DNA of 64,000 bases from UBA8437 sp963582065 (GCA_963582065.1 CAUZRQ010000002.1:137249-201248); one strand, 5' to 3'. Counted from the stretch's first letter, positions 41,971 to 51,793 are shown. A program made the numbers and translations. Notes: generated by a model from the letters alone, not told the origin.

Positions 41971-43233
41971 GTGTCCCGAGTCGCTCTTTTTCTCTGTTGC
42001 CTGCCCGTGGTGTTGCCAGCCGCCGAGCCGCGGACGGTCACCGTGGATGACCCCCTGCCGTTTGGCCAGTCCCCGGTCGATTATCTCGGTGAGTCCACCG
42101 CCGATCCCATCGCCCGTCTCGACCGACGACTGGTCGACGGCAAGGTCGTGCTCAAACCGGTGCCCGGTCGCGGTTATCTCGATGCGGTCCTCCGCGCACT
42201 GCGAGTCCCCGTCTCCTCGCAACTGCTGGTCTATTCCAAGACGGCCGTCAACCAGCGTCTGGTCACACCGAAAACGCCTCGGGCGGTCTATTTCAATGAC
42301 GCGGTTTCGGTGGCCTGGGTTCCGGGAACCGCTGAACTGGAATTGTCGGCTGTCGATCCGGTCAAAGGCGCGATGTTCTACGTGTTGACGCAGCCCGAAG
42401 CGGCCGCCGGCGGGCCGCCGCGGTTCCACCGCAAGCGGAGTTGCCTGGCCTGTCACATCGGTCGCACCACGCTCTCGGTTCCCGGCGGCATTGTCCGGTC
42501 ATTCCTGGTCGAATCGACCGGCAAGCCGCTCGAGGGTTATTCGCGGGTGACCGGCAGCACGCCGATCGCCAACCGCTGGGGCGGCTGGTACGTGACCGGA
42601 CGGCTGGGTCCGTCGACCCACATGGGGAACCTGGTCAACAGGGCCGACAACCGGCGGCACCGCCACGACGCGTCATTCCGCAGCAGCCTGGCTCGGCTCG
42701 ATGCCCTGGCCGATCTCAAGACGTATCTTTCGCCCCACAGCGACGTGGTCGCACACCTGGTCCTCGAACACCAGTTGCATGGTCAGAACCTGATCACCCG
42801 GGTCTGCTACGAGCACAGGCTGGGGCGGCGGTCGGATGCCGAGGACCGCTTGCTGCGGTATCTGCTGTTGGCCGAGGAGCCTCGGTGGGCGGGTGAGATT
42901 GTTGGCACGAGCGGATTTGCCAAGTGGTTTCAGCAGCAGGGTCCACGGACTCGCGACGGACGGTCGCTGCGACAACTGGACCTGGCCGGTCGCCTGTTTC
43001 GTCATCGCCTGAGTCACCTGGTCTACTCGCCGCAGTTGGCGGCGATGCCCGATCCGCCCCGGAAGCGGCTGGGCCGCCGGTTTCAGGCGGTGCTGGCAGG
43101 TCGGCCCGCCGGTGGTCTCGAAAAGTTGCTCAACGATCGGCAGCGGGCCGATGTGCGTGACATCCTGGAAGCCACACGAGAAGATCTGCCATCGGAGTGG
43201 CGGGTGAGTCCGAGACGTCGAGGAGCGGAATGA
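41971..43233 (+). CDS. Exported protein with a c-type heme site
   Basis: 420 residues from a GTG. A short signal peptide (MSRVALFLCCLPVVLPAAE) precedes a mixed domain with one heme-binding motif, SCLACHIGRTT (Cys158, Cys161, His162). A His/Arg-rich segment (ADNRRHRHDASF) and helical C-terminal half (LFRHRLSHLVYSPQLA) follow, which could hold the distal ligand. I cannot name the family. Similar exported single-heme proteins are found in planctomycetes beside large cytochrome/beta-propeller proteins, as here. Its TGA overlaps the next ATG (ATGA), so the two are coupled and probably exchange electrons. Confidence 0.65.
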   Translation: MSRVALFLCCLPVVLPAAEPRTVTVDDPLPFGQSPVDYLGESTADPIARLDRRLVDGKVVLKPVPGRGYLDAVLRALRVPVSSQLLVYSKTAVNQRLVTPKTPRAVYFNDAVSVAWVPGTAELELSAVDPVKGAMFYVLTQPEAAAGGPPRFHRKRSCLACHIGRTTLSVPGGIVRSFLVESTGKPLEGYSRVTGSTPIANRWGGWYVTGRLGPSTHMGNLVNRADNRRHRHDASFRSSLARLDALADLKTYLSPHSDVVAHLVLEHQLHGQNLITRVCYEHRLGRRSDAEDRLLRYLLLAEEPRWAGEIVGTSGFAKWFQQQGPRTRDGRSLRQLDLAGRLFRHRLSHLVYSPQLAAMPDPPRKRLGRRFQAVLAGRPAGGLEKLLNDRQRADVRDILEATREDLPSEWRVSPRRRGAE

Positions 43234-46200
43234 TGGAGATCGCGAACGGTTGGCGGGTCTGGTCTGTCTGCGGAATGGCGTGGCTGGTGGCATCGGGCCA
43301 CGCCGCGGCATTCCAGGACTCGACCCCGCCGACCGCAGGTGTGCGCGTGCCCGACGGGTTTCGGGTCACGATGTATGCCGACGACGATTTGGCCAGCAAC
43401 ATCTACTCGATGACCATCGATTCGGCCGGCCGCGTGGTCGTTGCCGGCCCGCGGTACGTCCGGATTCTCCACGATCGGGACGGGGACGGTCGGGCCGAGT
43501 CGTTCACGGAGTTTTCGGATCGTCCCTCCGGCGGTGCTCAGGGGTTGTTCTTCGACGGCCCCGACCTGTTGGCGACCGGAGACGGAGCGATGTGGCGGTT
43601 GCGGGACGCGGACCGGAACGGGCGTGCAGATGGCCCGCCCGAGCGGATCCTGAAGATCCGCGCCGGTGGAGAACACGACGCGCACGCGATCCGTCGCGGA
43701 CCCGATGGCTGGTTCTACCTGTTGGCCGGCAACGGTGCCGGCGTGAATGCCTCCTACGCGTCGCTGGGCTCCTCGCCCATCCGATCGCCGTCGGCCGGGA
43801 CGTTGCTGAGGCTGCCGCCGTCGATGACGGGCAGCGAGATCCTGGTCGACGGATTCCGCAACGCCTACGACTTTGCCTTCAACCGGGCCGGAGACATCTT
43901 TGTCTTCGACAGTGACGGCGAACGGGACGTGTCGTTGCCGTGGTACCGGCCGACCAGGGTGTTTCATGCCTTGCCGGCGCACGGCACCGGCTGGCTTTCG
44001 CGGAGTTGGAAGCGGCCGGGTTACTTCCTGGACATGCCGCCGGTGGTGGGCGCCTTCGGACGGGGCTCGCCGACCGGGGTGGCCTGTTACCGTCACACCG
44101 CCTTCCCGAAGCGGTACCACGGTGCGGTTTTTGCCTGTGACTGGACCTTCGGCCGGGTGGTGGCGCTGACGCCGCCGGGTGCGAGCGGATCCGGACTGGA
44201 CAGGCCGATCGAGTTCATGACCGGGCGGGGGCATTTCGGGTTTGCCCCGACGGACGTTGCCGTGGCCCCCGACGGGGCGTTGTTCGTGTCGGTGGGCGGG
44301 CGGGGCACCCGCGGCAGCGTGTTCCGGATTACTCATCCGGCGACGATCGCCGGTTCGACCGGTCGTCGCCGGACGCCGATCAAACGCTGCCTGGACATGC
44401 CCCAGCCGCTGGCCAGTTGGTCTCGCCAGAAGTGGTTGCCACTGGCCCGCAAGTTGGGAGCGACGGCGTTCCACGAGGCGGTCGGTGACCGGAGTTTCTC
44501 GCCGGCGGAGAGAGCGCGGGCTGTCGAGATCCTGGTCGACCTGTTCGACGGACCCGATTTCGGTCGGCTGGGCGAGGTCGATGCCGGCTGGCCTGCGGCG
44601 GTGCGGGCCCGGTTGGCGTGGGCGGTGGGCCGGGCGGACCCCGCACAGCCGGACGCCAAACGACTCGGCGGTTTCCTGCATGATGCCGATCCGGGAGTTG
44701 GGCGAGCGGCCTGTGAGGCGTTACTGGGGGTCGCGGGCAAGTGGGACTGGTCGGAGATCGAACCGGGGCTGTTGGTCCAGTTGAACAGTTCTGATCGCCG
44801 GACCCGCCAGGTCGCCGCCGCGGCGGTGGCACGAATGTCGGAGGCCGCCTGGCGGCGAATCCGGGCCAGGGTGAAACGACTGCCGGCCCGTGGCCGGATT
44901 GCCGCCTCGCTGGGCGGACGGGCGCACGTGAAGGGCGTGGACCGGGACGGCCTGGTGGTGGCGCTGGAGGTTCTCGGAGCGGAAACATCCGACGAGGTTC
45001 CGGTGAGCCTGAAGCGGGATGCCGTACGGCTGGCTCAACTGGCCCTGGGTGACGTCGGGCCCAGCGGGGGCCGGGCGGCGGTGTTTGACGGCTACGGTGC
45101 GGTGTTGCCCGCGGAGACGCTGAGCCCGGTGACCGGCGAGGTGAGCCGCTCGATCGAGACGGTGTTCCCGACCGGAAACCGGGAACTGGATAACGAACTG
45201 GCCCGGCTGGCGGCGATGGTCTCGACGGCCGAACCCCGGTTGCTGGAGAAGTTCCTGGCGCAGCTCGACCGGCGGTCACATCCCGTTTCCGACCTCCATT
45301 TCCTGATCACCGCGGCACGGATCCCCCTGGCTCGGAACGAGGTTCAACGCAAGCGGACGGCCCGGGCGCTGGTGGGTCTGCAGGTCAAGATCGACCGCAC
45401 GGGATTGAACCAGGACAGCAACTGGGACGATCGGGTGGGCGAATTGTACGCGGCGTTGTGCGGACACGACGCCAAGCTGCCCCTCGCGGTGCTCGAGGCA
45501 CCCGGATTCGGCCTGCCGTCCCACGTGTTGTTCCTCGGACGAATCGCCCGGGCCGATCGACCCCGGGCCCGCGCGGCGTTCGTGGCGGCGATCCGCAAGG
45601 CCGGTGAAGACTATCCATGGACCGCCGAGGTCGTGCGGTTGCTGGGCCAGTCGGATGACCCGGCGGTCCGTGCACTAGTCCGCGGGGCTTACGAGCGAGT
45701 GGATGTTCGTGGATCGGTGGTGCTGGAACTGGCGAGGAGGGCCGAGCCGGTTGACCGGAAGCGGTTTGTCGAGGGATTGGCGTCCTCGTCGCTGGAGGTG
45801 GTGGGGGGGTGCCTGGGGGCGTTGGCGAAGTTGCCCAAGCGGACGGCTGCCGGCGAGCAGTTGGCGTTGCTGGGGGCAGTGCGGCGGTTGGGGGCGGCAG
45901 CCACCGAACACGGCCTGAGGTCGCGGGCGGTGTCGCTGTTGAGGCGAAACACCGGTCGTCGGTTCGGCTTCGTGTCCGGCAAAAAGGGGCGAGTGGCCCA
46001 GTCCAAGGCGGTGGCGGCTTGGACGGCGTACCTGGAGGCTGCTCACCCGGAGGAGGCCAGGCGGCTGTTGGGAGCGGCGGCGGCCAGCCTGGAAGGATTG
46101 AAGAAGCGGCTGGCCGACGTGGATTGGACCAGCGGTGACGTGTCGCGAGGGAAAAAGGTCTTTGCCAACCGCGGTTGCGTGCAGTGTCACCAGGGACGAC

Positions 46201-46538
46201 GCGCCCTGGGACCCGACCTGGCCGGTTCGGCCGGTCGGTTTTCGAGGACCGACCTGTTCACCGCCATCGTGCTGCCCAACCGGGATGTCTCGCCCCGTTA
46301 CCAGACGACCGTTGTCCAGACGGGCGACGGCCGTGTCTACAACGGGCTGATTGTCTACCAGTCGGTTGATGGGGTGACCCTGCGGACCGGCACGAACCGG
46401 ACGATTCGTCTCGAGAGAGATGAGATCGAGTACCAGGCGCGTCGGCCCGAGTCGCTGATGTCGGCGGGGTTGTTGAAGGGGCTGGACGACCGCGGGTATG
46501 CCGACCTGTACGCCTATTTGAAGACATTGCGCAAGTAG
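43230..46538 (+). CDS. PVC-type membrane-associated dehydrogenase: beta-propeller + HEAT-like repeats + cytochrome c
   Basis: 1102 residues with AGGAG just upstream. A signal sequence (about 1-30, ending AAAFQDS) precedes a sugar/sorbosone-dehydrogenase-like beta-propeller (about 40-375), with GVRVPDGFRVTMYADDDL, NAYDFAFNRAGDIFVFDSDGE and SPTGVACYRHTAFP-type segments. A long helical region (about 390-960) has HEAT-like repeats. The C-terminal cytochrome c domain has GCVQCHQGRRALGPDLAG, followed by the planctomycete YNGLIVYQSVDGVTL segment. This architecture is characteristic of Planctomycetes/Verrucomicrobia. The electron donor is presumed to be a carbohydrate, but that is not shown. Confidence 0.85.
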   Translation: MMEIANGWRVWSVCGMAWLVASGHAAAFQDSTPPTAGVRVPDGFRVTMYADDDLASNIYSMTIDSAGRVVVAGPRYVRILHDRDGDGRAESFTEFSDRPSGGAQGLFFDGPDLLATGDGAMWRLRDADRNGRADGPPERILKIRAGGEHDAHAIRRGPDGWFYLLAGNGAGVNASYASLGSSPIRSPSAGTLLRLPPSMTGSEILVDGFRNAYDFAFNRAGDIFVFDSDGERDVSLPWYRPTRVFHALPAHGTGWLSRSWKRPGYFLDMPPVVGAFGRGSPTGVACYRHTAFPKRYHGAVFACDWTFGRVVALTPPGASGSGLDRPIEFMTGRGHFGFAPTDVAVAPDGALFVSVGGRGTRGSVFRITHPATIAGSTGRRRTPIKRCLDMPQPLASWSRQKWLPLARKLGATAFHEAVGDRSFSPAERARAVEILVDLFDGPDFGRLGEVDAGWPAAVRARLAWAVGRADPAQPDAKRLGGFLHDADPGVGRAACEALLGVAGKWDWSEIEPGLLVQLNSSDRRTRQVAAAAVARMSEAAWRRIRARVKRLPARGRIAASLGGRAHVKGVDRDGLVVALEVLGAETSDEVPVSLKRDAVRLAQLALGDVGPSGGRAAVFDGYGAVLPAETLSPVTGEVSRSIETVFPTGNRELDNELARLAAMVSTAEPRLLEKFLAQLDRRSHPVSDLHFLITAARIPLARNEVQRKRTARALVGLQVKIDRTGLNQDSNWDDRVGELYAALCGHDAKLPLAVLEAPGFGLPSHVLFLGRIARADRPRARAAFVAAIRKAGEDYPWTAEVVRLLGQSDDPAVRALVRGAYERVDVRGSVVLELARRAEPVDRKRFVEGLASSSLEVVGGCLGALAKLPKRTAAGEQLALLGAVRRLGAAATEHGLRSRAVSLLRRNTGRRFGFVSGKKGRVAQSKAVAAWTAYLEAAHPEEARRLLGAAAASLEGLKKRLADVDWTSGDVSRGKKVFANRGCVQCHQGRRALGPDLAGSAGRFSRTDLFTAIVLPNRDVSPRYQTTVVQTGDGRVYNGLIVYQSVDGVTLRTGTNRTIRLERDEIEYQARRPESLMSAGLLKGLDDRGYADLYAYLKTLRK

Positions 46539-46612
46539 GTGGCGGCACCCGGTATTGCTGTCTGCGGTTCGTGGCTTAACAATGAACAGTGTCCTGACCA
46601 CGGAGTGTTGTG

Positions 46613-46885
46613 ATGCCACAGGCGATCGCTGATCCCGAGGAACTGAAACGTTTCGCCAGCCTGCTGAGGCAGTTCAATACTGACCTGGTCGACCGCACCA
46701 ACGCGATGGCCGGCCAACTGGAGTCGCTGAGCGTGACGTGGCGGGACCAGGAGAACAAGAAGTTCGTCGAGCAGTTCACCGAACAACTCAAGGGGATCAA
46801 CCGCCTGGTTGAGGTCAACGACGCGTACATCCCGTTCCTGGTCCGCAAGGCGGCCCGGCTCGAGGAGTATCTGCAGCAGCGGTGA
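46613..46885 (+). CDS. WXG100-like small helical protein
   Basis: 90 residues, about the canonical WXG100 size. Two long helices are separated by a turn with Trp43-Arg-Asp, and Phe51 lies eight residues after the Trp, the W-x-G...F spacing of ESX substrates with Asp in place of Gly. There is no signal peptide. The ATG at 46613 has GGAG (46602-46605) seven bases before it. The gene heads a cluster with two more helical proteins and an FtsK/EccC-like ATPase. By analogy it would be a secreted or ATPase-regulating substrate. Confidence 0.7.
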   Translation: MPQAIADPEELKRFASLLRQFNTDLVDRTNAMAGQLESLSVTWRDQENKKFVEQFTEQLKGINRLVEVNDAYIPFLVRKAARLEEYLQQR

Positions 46886-46973
46886 GAGGCCGGGATCTCG
46901 TTCAGTCGCGGCGTTGCGGGCCAGGTGCGGTGGGCCGGATGATCAGCAAGACGAACCGGGGAGAGAGGCTCAG

Positions 46974-47519
46974 ATGAACGCTCCGGCCAACGTGCACTCG
47001 GTCGAAGCCGTCCGCGATTTCCGCGGCAGCCTGCAGCGGTTCGGCGAACAGGCCACCGACTGCCTCGACTCGCTCAACGCCCAGCTCCACCGGATGATCG
47101 ACTGGCTCGAGCACGATCGGCCCGCCTACTGGCAGCAGCAGGTCCGCAGGGGCTACGACCGGATGGCCGAGGCGCGGCAGAGCCTGCAGCGGTGCCAGAT
47201 GAAGACCGTGGGAGACCACCGGCCGTCGTGTATCGAGGAGAAACAGGCCCTGGCACGTGCCAAGGCACGGCTGGAATATTCGCAGCACAAGCTGGAGGTT
47301 GTCAGCCGCTGTCAGCGCGTGGTCGAGGAGGAGGCCAACCAGTTCCGCGGCCGCTGTGGACAACTCGACCACCTGCTGCAGCGCGACGTGCCGCGGATGA
47401 CCGGTTTGCTGGACCGCATACTCATTTCGCTGGAGGAGTACGTGGCAGTTTCGGCCCCCGAACCGCCCCCGCCGGTGATCTCCGATGATGCGGCCCCGGG
47501 AGAGGGGGGGGCCGAATGA
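46974..47519 (+). CDS. Coiled-coil helical protein of the WXG100-like cluster
   Basis: 181 residues, nearly all helical, from the ATG at 46974 with GAGAGG upstream. The same frame is open 165 bases earlier but there it overlaps the first WXG-like gene. Trp-containing segments DWLEHDRPAYWQQQ (about 42-55) and a long coiled coil (about 80-150) precede a short Pro/acidic tail. Its size and helical hairpin shape recall longer WXG/LXG-type or PE/EspB-like partners of type VII systems, but the assignment is inference. Its stop overlaps the start of the next gene (ATGA). Confidence 0.6.
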   Translation: MNAPANVHSVEAVRDFRGSLQRFGEQATDCLDSLNAQLHRMIDWLEHDRPAYWQQQVRRGYDRMAEARQSLQRCQMKTVGDHRPSCIEEKQALARAKARLEYSQHKLEVVSRCQRVVEEEANQFRGRCGQLDHLLQRDVPRMTGLLDRILISLEEYVAVSAPEPPPPVISDDAAPGEGGAE

Positions 47520-47749
47520 AGATCGTCGACCTGCACACCGGGGCGGCCCGGCTGTCCGATGCGCTGGAACAACTCGAAGTTGCCTGGCAACGGACCCAGC
47601 TGTCGTGGAACGACGAGTCCCGCCGCCATTTTGAAGCCGAACACCTCGCACCGATCACTCCGACCATCCGCATGACGCTCGACGCGGTCAGCCGCCTGGC
47701 CGAGGTGCTGGGGCGTGCCGAACGCGAGTGCCTGGACGAGGACCGTTAG
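47516..47749 (+). CDS. Second WXG100-like small helical protein
   Basis: 77 residues: helix - SWNDESRRHF (Trp31-Asn-Asp, Phe39) - helix. The Trp-x-Asp plus eight-residue spacing to Phe is the same as in the 46613 protein, so the two are probably paralogous and could form the heterodimer typical of ESX pairs. Start ATG overlaps the previous stop. The ATPase gene begins 18 bases after its stop. Confidence 0.7.
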   Translation: MKIVDLHTGAARLSDALEQLEVAWQRTQLSWNDESRRHFEAEHLAPITPTIRMTLDAVSRLAEVLGRAERECLDEDR

Positions 47750-47767
47750 TGTGTCCCACGAGACCCG

Positions 47768-50700
47768 ATGACAGATTCGACTGCACCCACCGACAACGGC
47801 GATGCCGACGGATTCTCCGAACGGCTTGATCACTCGCGGCAGCGCGAGTTGGTGCAGGGACTGTTGCAGGCGGTGGCCGATCGGGTGCACGCCGAGGAGA
47901 CCCTGGCCGGTGACCAGGCGGGACGGAGCGAGGCCGAGGATCGGGGCTACGGGGATGCCTGTCGGGCACTCGAGCAGAAACGCGATGAGGCCCGGGCCAC
48001 GATCATCCGCCAGTACGACCTGGTCCGCGACGAGACTCTCTCGCAGATCGACGCCGAGATCTCGGCAACCCAGATCGAGTACGACGACCGGGTGGCGGAA
48101 CTTCAGCAGAAGTCGGTCGGCGACCAGGAGCGGATCGAGCAGGAACGGGACGAGGCCCACTGGATGGTCCAGGCCGTGCTCGACGACACCGCCGACGACA
48201 GTCCCAAGCACAAGTTCGAGACCTACAAGGCGAGCTTGAAGGTCAGCCGCGTGCGGCGGTTGGCCGACTGGGAGGTCCTGGCCGGTCGGGTCGAAGCGGT
48301 GGCCGGCCAGTTGGCTGGCTGGCGACAGCCACAGGCCCCGTCCGCCAGCCAGGGCAGCCGTCCTCCCTCGGACACCGATGATTGCCTCGAGCATTTTGTC
48401 GAGTGCGTCGACAGGGCCAACCACGACATCGATGCGATCGGTCGTCTGTGGCTGCCCCGGTTGTTCAGCGGAATTCGTCCGCTGGTGGCGTGGGGCCTTT
48501 TGACCGCGCTGATCGCCGTGCCGCTGATCGTCCTGGACGTGCCCGCGAAGCTGAAACTGGTCCGGGATGCCAACAGCCTCGGCCCCGCAGTCGGCATGTC
48601 GGTGGGGGCCTCGCTGGTGGCCTCGATGATGCTCCTGGGACTGGTGTTGCTGGTCGCCCGAATCGGTTGCCGGCGGTTGTGGGAGAGGCTGGGAGAGCAC
48701 ACCGCCGATGCCCGCCGTGCTCGACAGCACTGGCTGCAGGCGTCGCAACAGGAATTCGGCCGCCGGAAGGACGAGTTCACCGACTGGTACCACGTGATCG
48801 TCGAGGAGCGCGAGAACGCGATCGGACGGATCGAGGAGATCCAGTCGGGCCGTGCCGCGGAGATCTTGAATCGGCACAAGGCGGAACTGGACGAGGTGCA
48901 CCGACGGTTCCCCGAGACGATCAAGAACTTGAAGAATCGGCGGCAGCAGCAGGAGGTCGATTGTGAGACCGAGCGGTCCGAGCGGCTCGAGGACATCGAG
49001 AGGGACTATCGGGTCGAACGTGAGCAGTTGGACCAGGAACACACCCAACGGACGGCAAGCGAACGCGAGCGTTTCCAGAGGGCATTTTCCGGATTGAAGG
49101 AGAACTGGGAGACCGCCTGCGGGATTTTCGACACCGCGACCCGGGACATGGTCGCCCGCTGTGAGGAGTTGTTTCCGGCGTGGTTGGACCTGGCCAACGG
49201 TGGCTACCGACCTCCCGATCGGGTGCCGCCGGCCGTGCGGCTGGGCACCTTCGACGTCGATCTCTCAAAAGTCCCTGGCGGGATCCCGGCCAACGAACAG
49301 CTTCAGCCGGTTCGAACCAGCATGCCGATGCCGGCGATTCTGCCGTTCCCCGAGCGTGCCAGCCTGCTGCTGGAGGCCGACCGCGAGGGGCGCGACACGG
49401 CCGTGAGAGCCCTGCAGACGTCGATGCTGAGGCTGCTGACGGGGTTGCCGCCGGGCAAGCTGCGGCTGACGATTATCGACCCGGTCGGGCTGGGTGACAA
49501 CTTCTCGGCCTTCATGCACCTGGCCGACTTCGACGAACTGCTTGTCTCGGGGCGGATCTGGACCGAGTCGGCTCACATCGACCGCCAGTTGGCCAACCTC
49601 ACCGAGCACATGGAGAACATCTTCCAGACCTACCTGCGGAACCAGTTCGAAACGATCGAGGAGTACAACGAGTACGCCGGCGAGGTGGCCGAGCCGTACC
49701 AGGTGCTGGTGGTGGCCAATTTTCCGGTCAACTTCAGCGAGACCGCCGTCCGCCGGCTGGTCAGCATCGCCTCCAGCGGAGCCCGTTGTGGGGTCTACAC
49801 CCTGGTCAGTGTCGACAGCCGTCAGCAACTGCCTCACAACTTCGACCTCGAAGATCTCCGCCAGCACGCCAACTGCCTGGCCTGGACCGGCGACCGGTTC
49901 GCGTGGCAGGACCCGCAACTGGGCTGGCTGCCGTTGGCGATCGAGCCGCCGCCGGAGCCGTCCGAGTTCGTCGAGATTGTCCGAGCCGTGGGCGAGCAGG
50001 CTCGCGATACGCGTCGAGTCGAGGTGTCGTTCGATCGGATCGCTCCCGCCCCGGAGGAGTACTGGGGGCGGGACAGCCGCCGCAGTCTCGATGTGCCGCT
50101 GGGCCGGGCCGGGGCCACCAAGCTGCAGGACCTGCATCTGGGCAGCGGGACGTCTCAACACGTCCTGATTGCCGGCAAGACCGGGTCGGGCAAGTCGAGT
50201 TTCCTGCACACGCTGATCACCAATGTCTCGCTGTACTACGCTCCCGACCAGGTCGAGTTCTACCTGATCGACTTCAAGAAGGGGGTCGAGTTCAAGACCT
50301 ACGTCACCAACCGGTTGCCCCACGCACGGGTGGTCGCGATCGAGAGCGATCGGGAGTTTGGCCTGAGCGTGCTCGAGCGACTCGACGCGATGTTGGCCGA
50401 GCGTGGCGACCTGTTCCGCAAGCACCAGGTGCAGGATGTGGCCGGGTTCCGCGATGCGATGCCCGAAGAAGCCCTGCCGCGGGTGCTGTTGATCATCGAC
50501 GAATTCCAGGAGTTCTTCGTCGAGGACGACCGGGTTCACCAGCAGGCGTCTTTGCTGCTGGACCGCCTGGTCCGCCAGGGCCGGGCCTTCGGCATCCACG
50601 TGCTGCTCGGCTCGCAGACGCTCGGCGGAGCCTACTCGCTGGCCCGCAGCACGCTGGGGCAGGTGGCCGTTCGAGTGGCACTGCAGTGCAGCGAATCGGA

Positions 50701-51793
50701 TGCGCACCTGATTCTCAGCGAAGAGAACACCGCGGCACGCCTGCTGACCCGGCCGGGTGAGGCGATCTACAACGATGCCAACGGGCTGCTGGAGGGCAAC
50801 CACCCGTTCCAGATCGCGTGGCTGGGTGACGAGACTCGCGAGCAACGGCTGGGGGCGTTGCGAGAGAAGGCCGACGCCGAGGGCCACGCCAGCGGCGAGA
50901 TGCTGGTCTTCGAGGGCAACGTGTCGGCCGACGTGACGTCGAGTCGTCCGTTGGCCGAGTGCCTGGCGGCTGTTCCCCTGGAGAAATCGGTGGCCTCGCC
51001 GTTGGCGTGGATGGGCGAGGCGGTTCAGATCAAGTCAGCTCCGGCCGTGCGGTTTCGCCGGCAAAGCGGCACCAACCTCGTCGTCGTCGGTCAACAGCCC
51101 GAACAGGCGCTGGGGGTGCTCGAGGCGATCACGCTCTCGCTGGCCGCCCAGCATCCCCCCGACGCCGGATGCCGATTCGTCGTCTGCGACGGCAGTGCGG
51201 CCGATGAACCCGGTGGCGAGCAGTGGCAACGGTTGGCCGAACTGTTGCCTCACCAAGTCGAGGTGGTCAGGCCGCGGAAGGTCGCCGAGACGTTGGCCGG
51301 AGTGGCCGAGGAAGTCGCGCGGCGGGATCGCGAGGATGATGATACGGCCGCACCGGTTTACCTGGTCATCCACCACCTGGGCCGCTTCCGCGATCTCCGG
51401 CCCGGCGAGGATGAATTCGGGTTCGGTTCGAGCTTCGGAGGACTCGATGCCGAGAAGACCGTCAGCGCCAGCCAGCAACTGGTCTCGATACTCCGCGATG
51501 GACCCGCGCTGGGAATTCACACGCTTTGCTGGTGCGATACCTACAACAACCTGAACCGCTGGCTCAATTCTCAGACGCTCCGCGAGTTCGAGATCCGCGT
51601 GGCGTTCCAGATGAACGCGTCGGATTCGAGCAACCTGATCGATTCGGCGACCGCCAGCCGCCTGGGTGATCACCGGGCCCTGTTGTTCCTGAGTGAGCAG
51701 GGAACGCTGGAGAAATTCCGGCCGTTTGCGCCGCCGCCGGAGGAGTGGTTGACCGAGATCACCGGTCGCCTGAGAGCGGGTGCGACGGCCTAG
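47768..51793 (+). CDS. FtsK/SpoIIIE (EccC-like) membrane ATPase with coiled coils
   Basis: 1341 residues. Residues 1-235 are helical/coiled coil. Two membrane helices follow at about 238-258 and 277-298. A second long coiled coil spans 300-455. Then come three ATPase-like modules. The first (about 500-740) has no Walker A. The second (about 770-1020) has a perfect GKTGSGKS (803-810) and Walker B LLIIDE (907-912). The third (about 1085-1340) has a degenerate loop, GQQPEQAL. Tandem FtsK modules are the hallmark of type VII secretion motors (EccC/EssC). In canonical EccC the first module is the active one. The coiled coils are unusual. Confidence 0.85.
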   Translation: MTDSTAPTDNGDADGFSERLDHSRQRELVQGLLQAVADRVHAEETLAGDQAGRSEAEDRGYGDACRALEQKRDEARATIIRQYDLVRDETLSQIDAEISATQIEYDDRVAELQQKSVGDQERIEQERDEAHWMVQAVLDDTADDSPKHKFETYKASLKVSRVRRLADWEVLAGRVEAVAGQLAGWRQPQAPSASQGSRPPSDTDDCLEHFVECVDRANHDIDAIGRLWLPRLFSGIRPLVAWGLLTALIAVPLIVLDVPAKLKLVRDANSLGPAVGMSVGASLVASMMLLGLVLLVARIGCRRLWERLGEHTADARRARQHWLQASQQEFGRRKDEFTDWYHVIVEERENAIGRIEEIQSGRAAEILNRHKAELDEVHRRFPETIKNLKNRRQQQEVDCETERSERLEDIERDYRVEREQLDQEHTQRTASERERFQRAFSGLKENWETACGIFDTATRDMVARCEELFPAWLDLANGGYRPPDRVPPAVRLGTFDVDLSKVPGGIPANEQLQPVRTSMPMPAILPFPERASLLLEADREGRDTAVRALQTSMLRLLTGLPPGKLRLTIIDPVGLGDNFSAFMHLADFDELLVSGRIWTESAHIDRQLANLTEHMENIFQTYLRNQFETIEEYNEYAGEVAEPYQVLVVANFPVNFSETAVRRLVSIASSGARCGVYTLVSVDSRQQLPHNFDLEDLRQHANCLAWTGDRFAWQDPQLGWLPLAIEPPPEPSEFVEIVRAVGEQARDTRRVEVSFDRIAPAPEEYWGRDSRRSLDVPLGRAGATKLQDLHLGSGTSQHVLIAGKTGSGKSSFLHTLITNVSLYYAPDQVEFYLIDFKKGVEFKTYVTNRLPHARVVAIESDREFGLSVLERLDAMLAERGDLFRKHQVQDVAGFRDAMPEEALPRVLLIIDEFQEFFVEDDRVHQQASLLLDRLVRQGRAFGIHVLLGSQTLGGAYSLARSTLGQVAVRVALQCSESDAHLILSEENTAARLLTRPGEAIYNDANGLLEGNHPFQIAWLGDETREQRLGALREKADAEGHASGEMLVFEGNVSADVTSSRPLAECLAAVPLEKSVASPLAWMGEAVQIKSAPAVRFRRQSGTNLVVVGQQPEQALGVLEAITLSLAAQHPPDAGCRFVVCDGSAADEPGGEQWQRLAELLPHQVEVVRPRKVAETLAGVAEEVARRDREDDDTAAPVYLVIHHLGRFRDLRPGEDEFGFGSSFGGLDAEKTVSASQQLVSILRDGPALGIHTLCWCDTYNNLNRWLNSQTLREFEIRVAFQMNASDSSNLIDSATASRLGDHRALLFLSEQGTLEKFRPFAPPPEEWLTEITGRLRAGATA

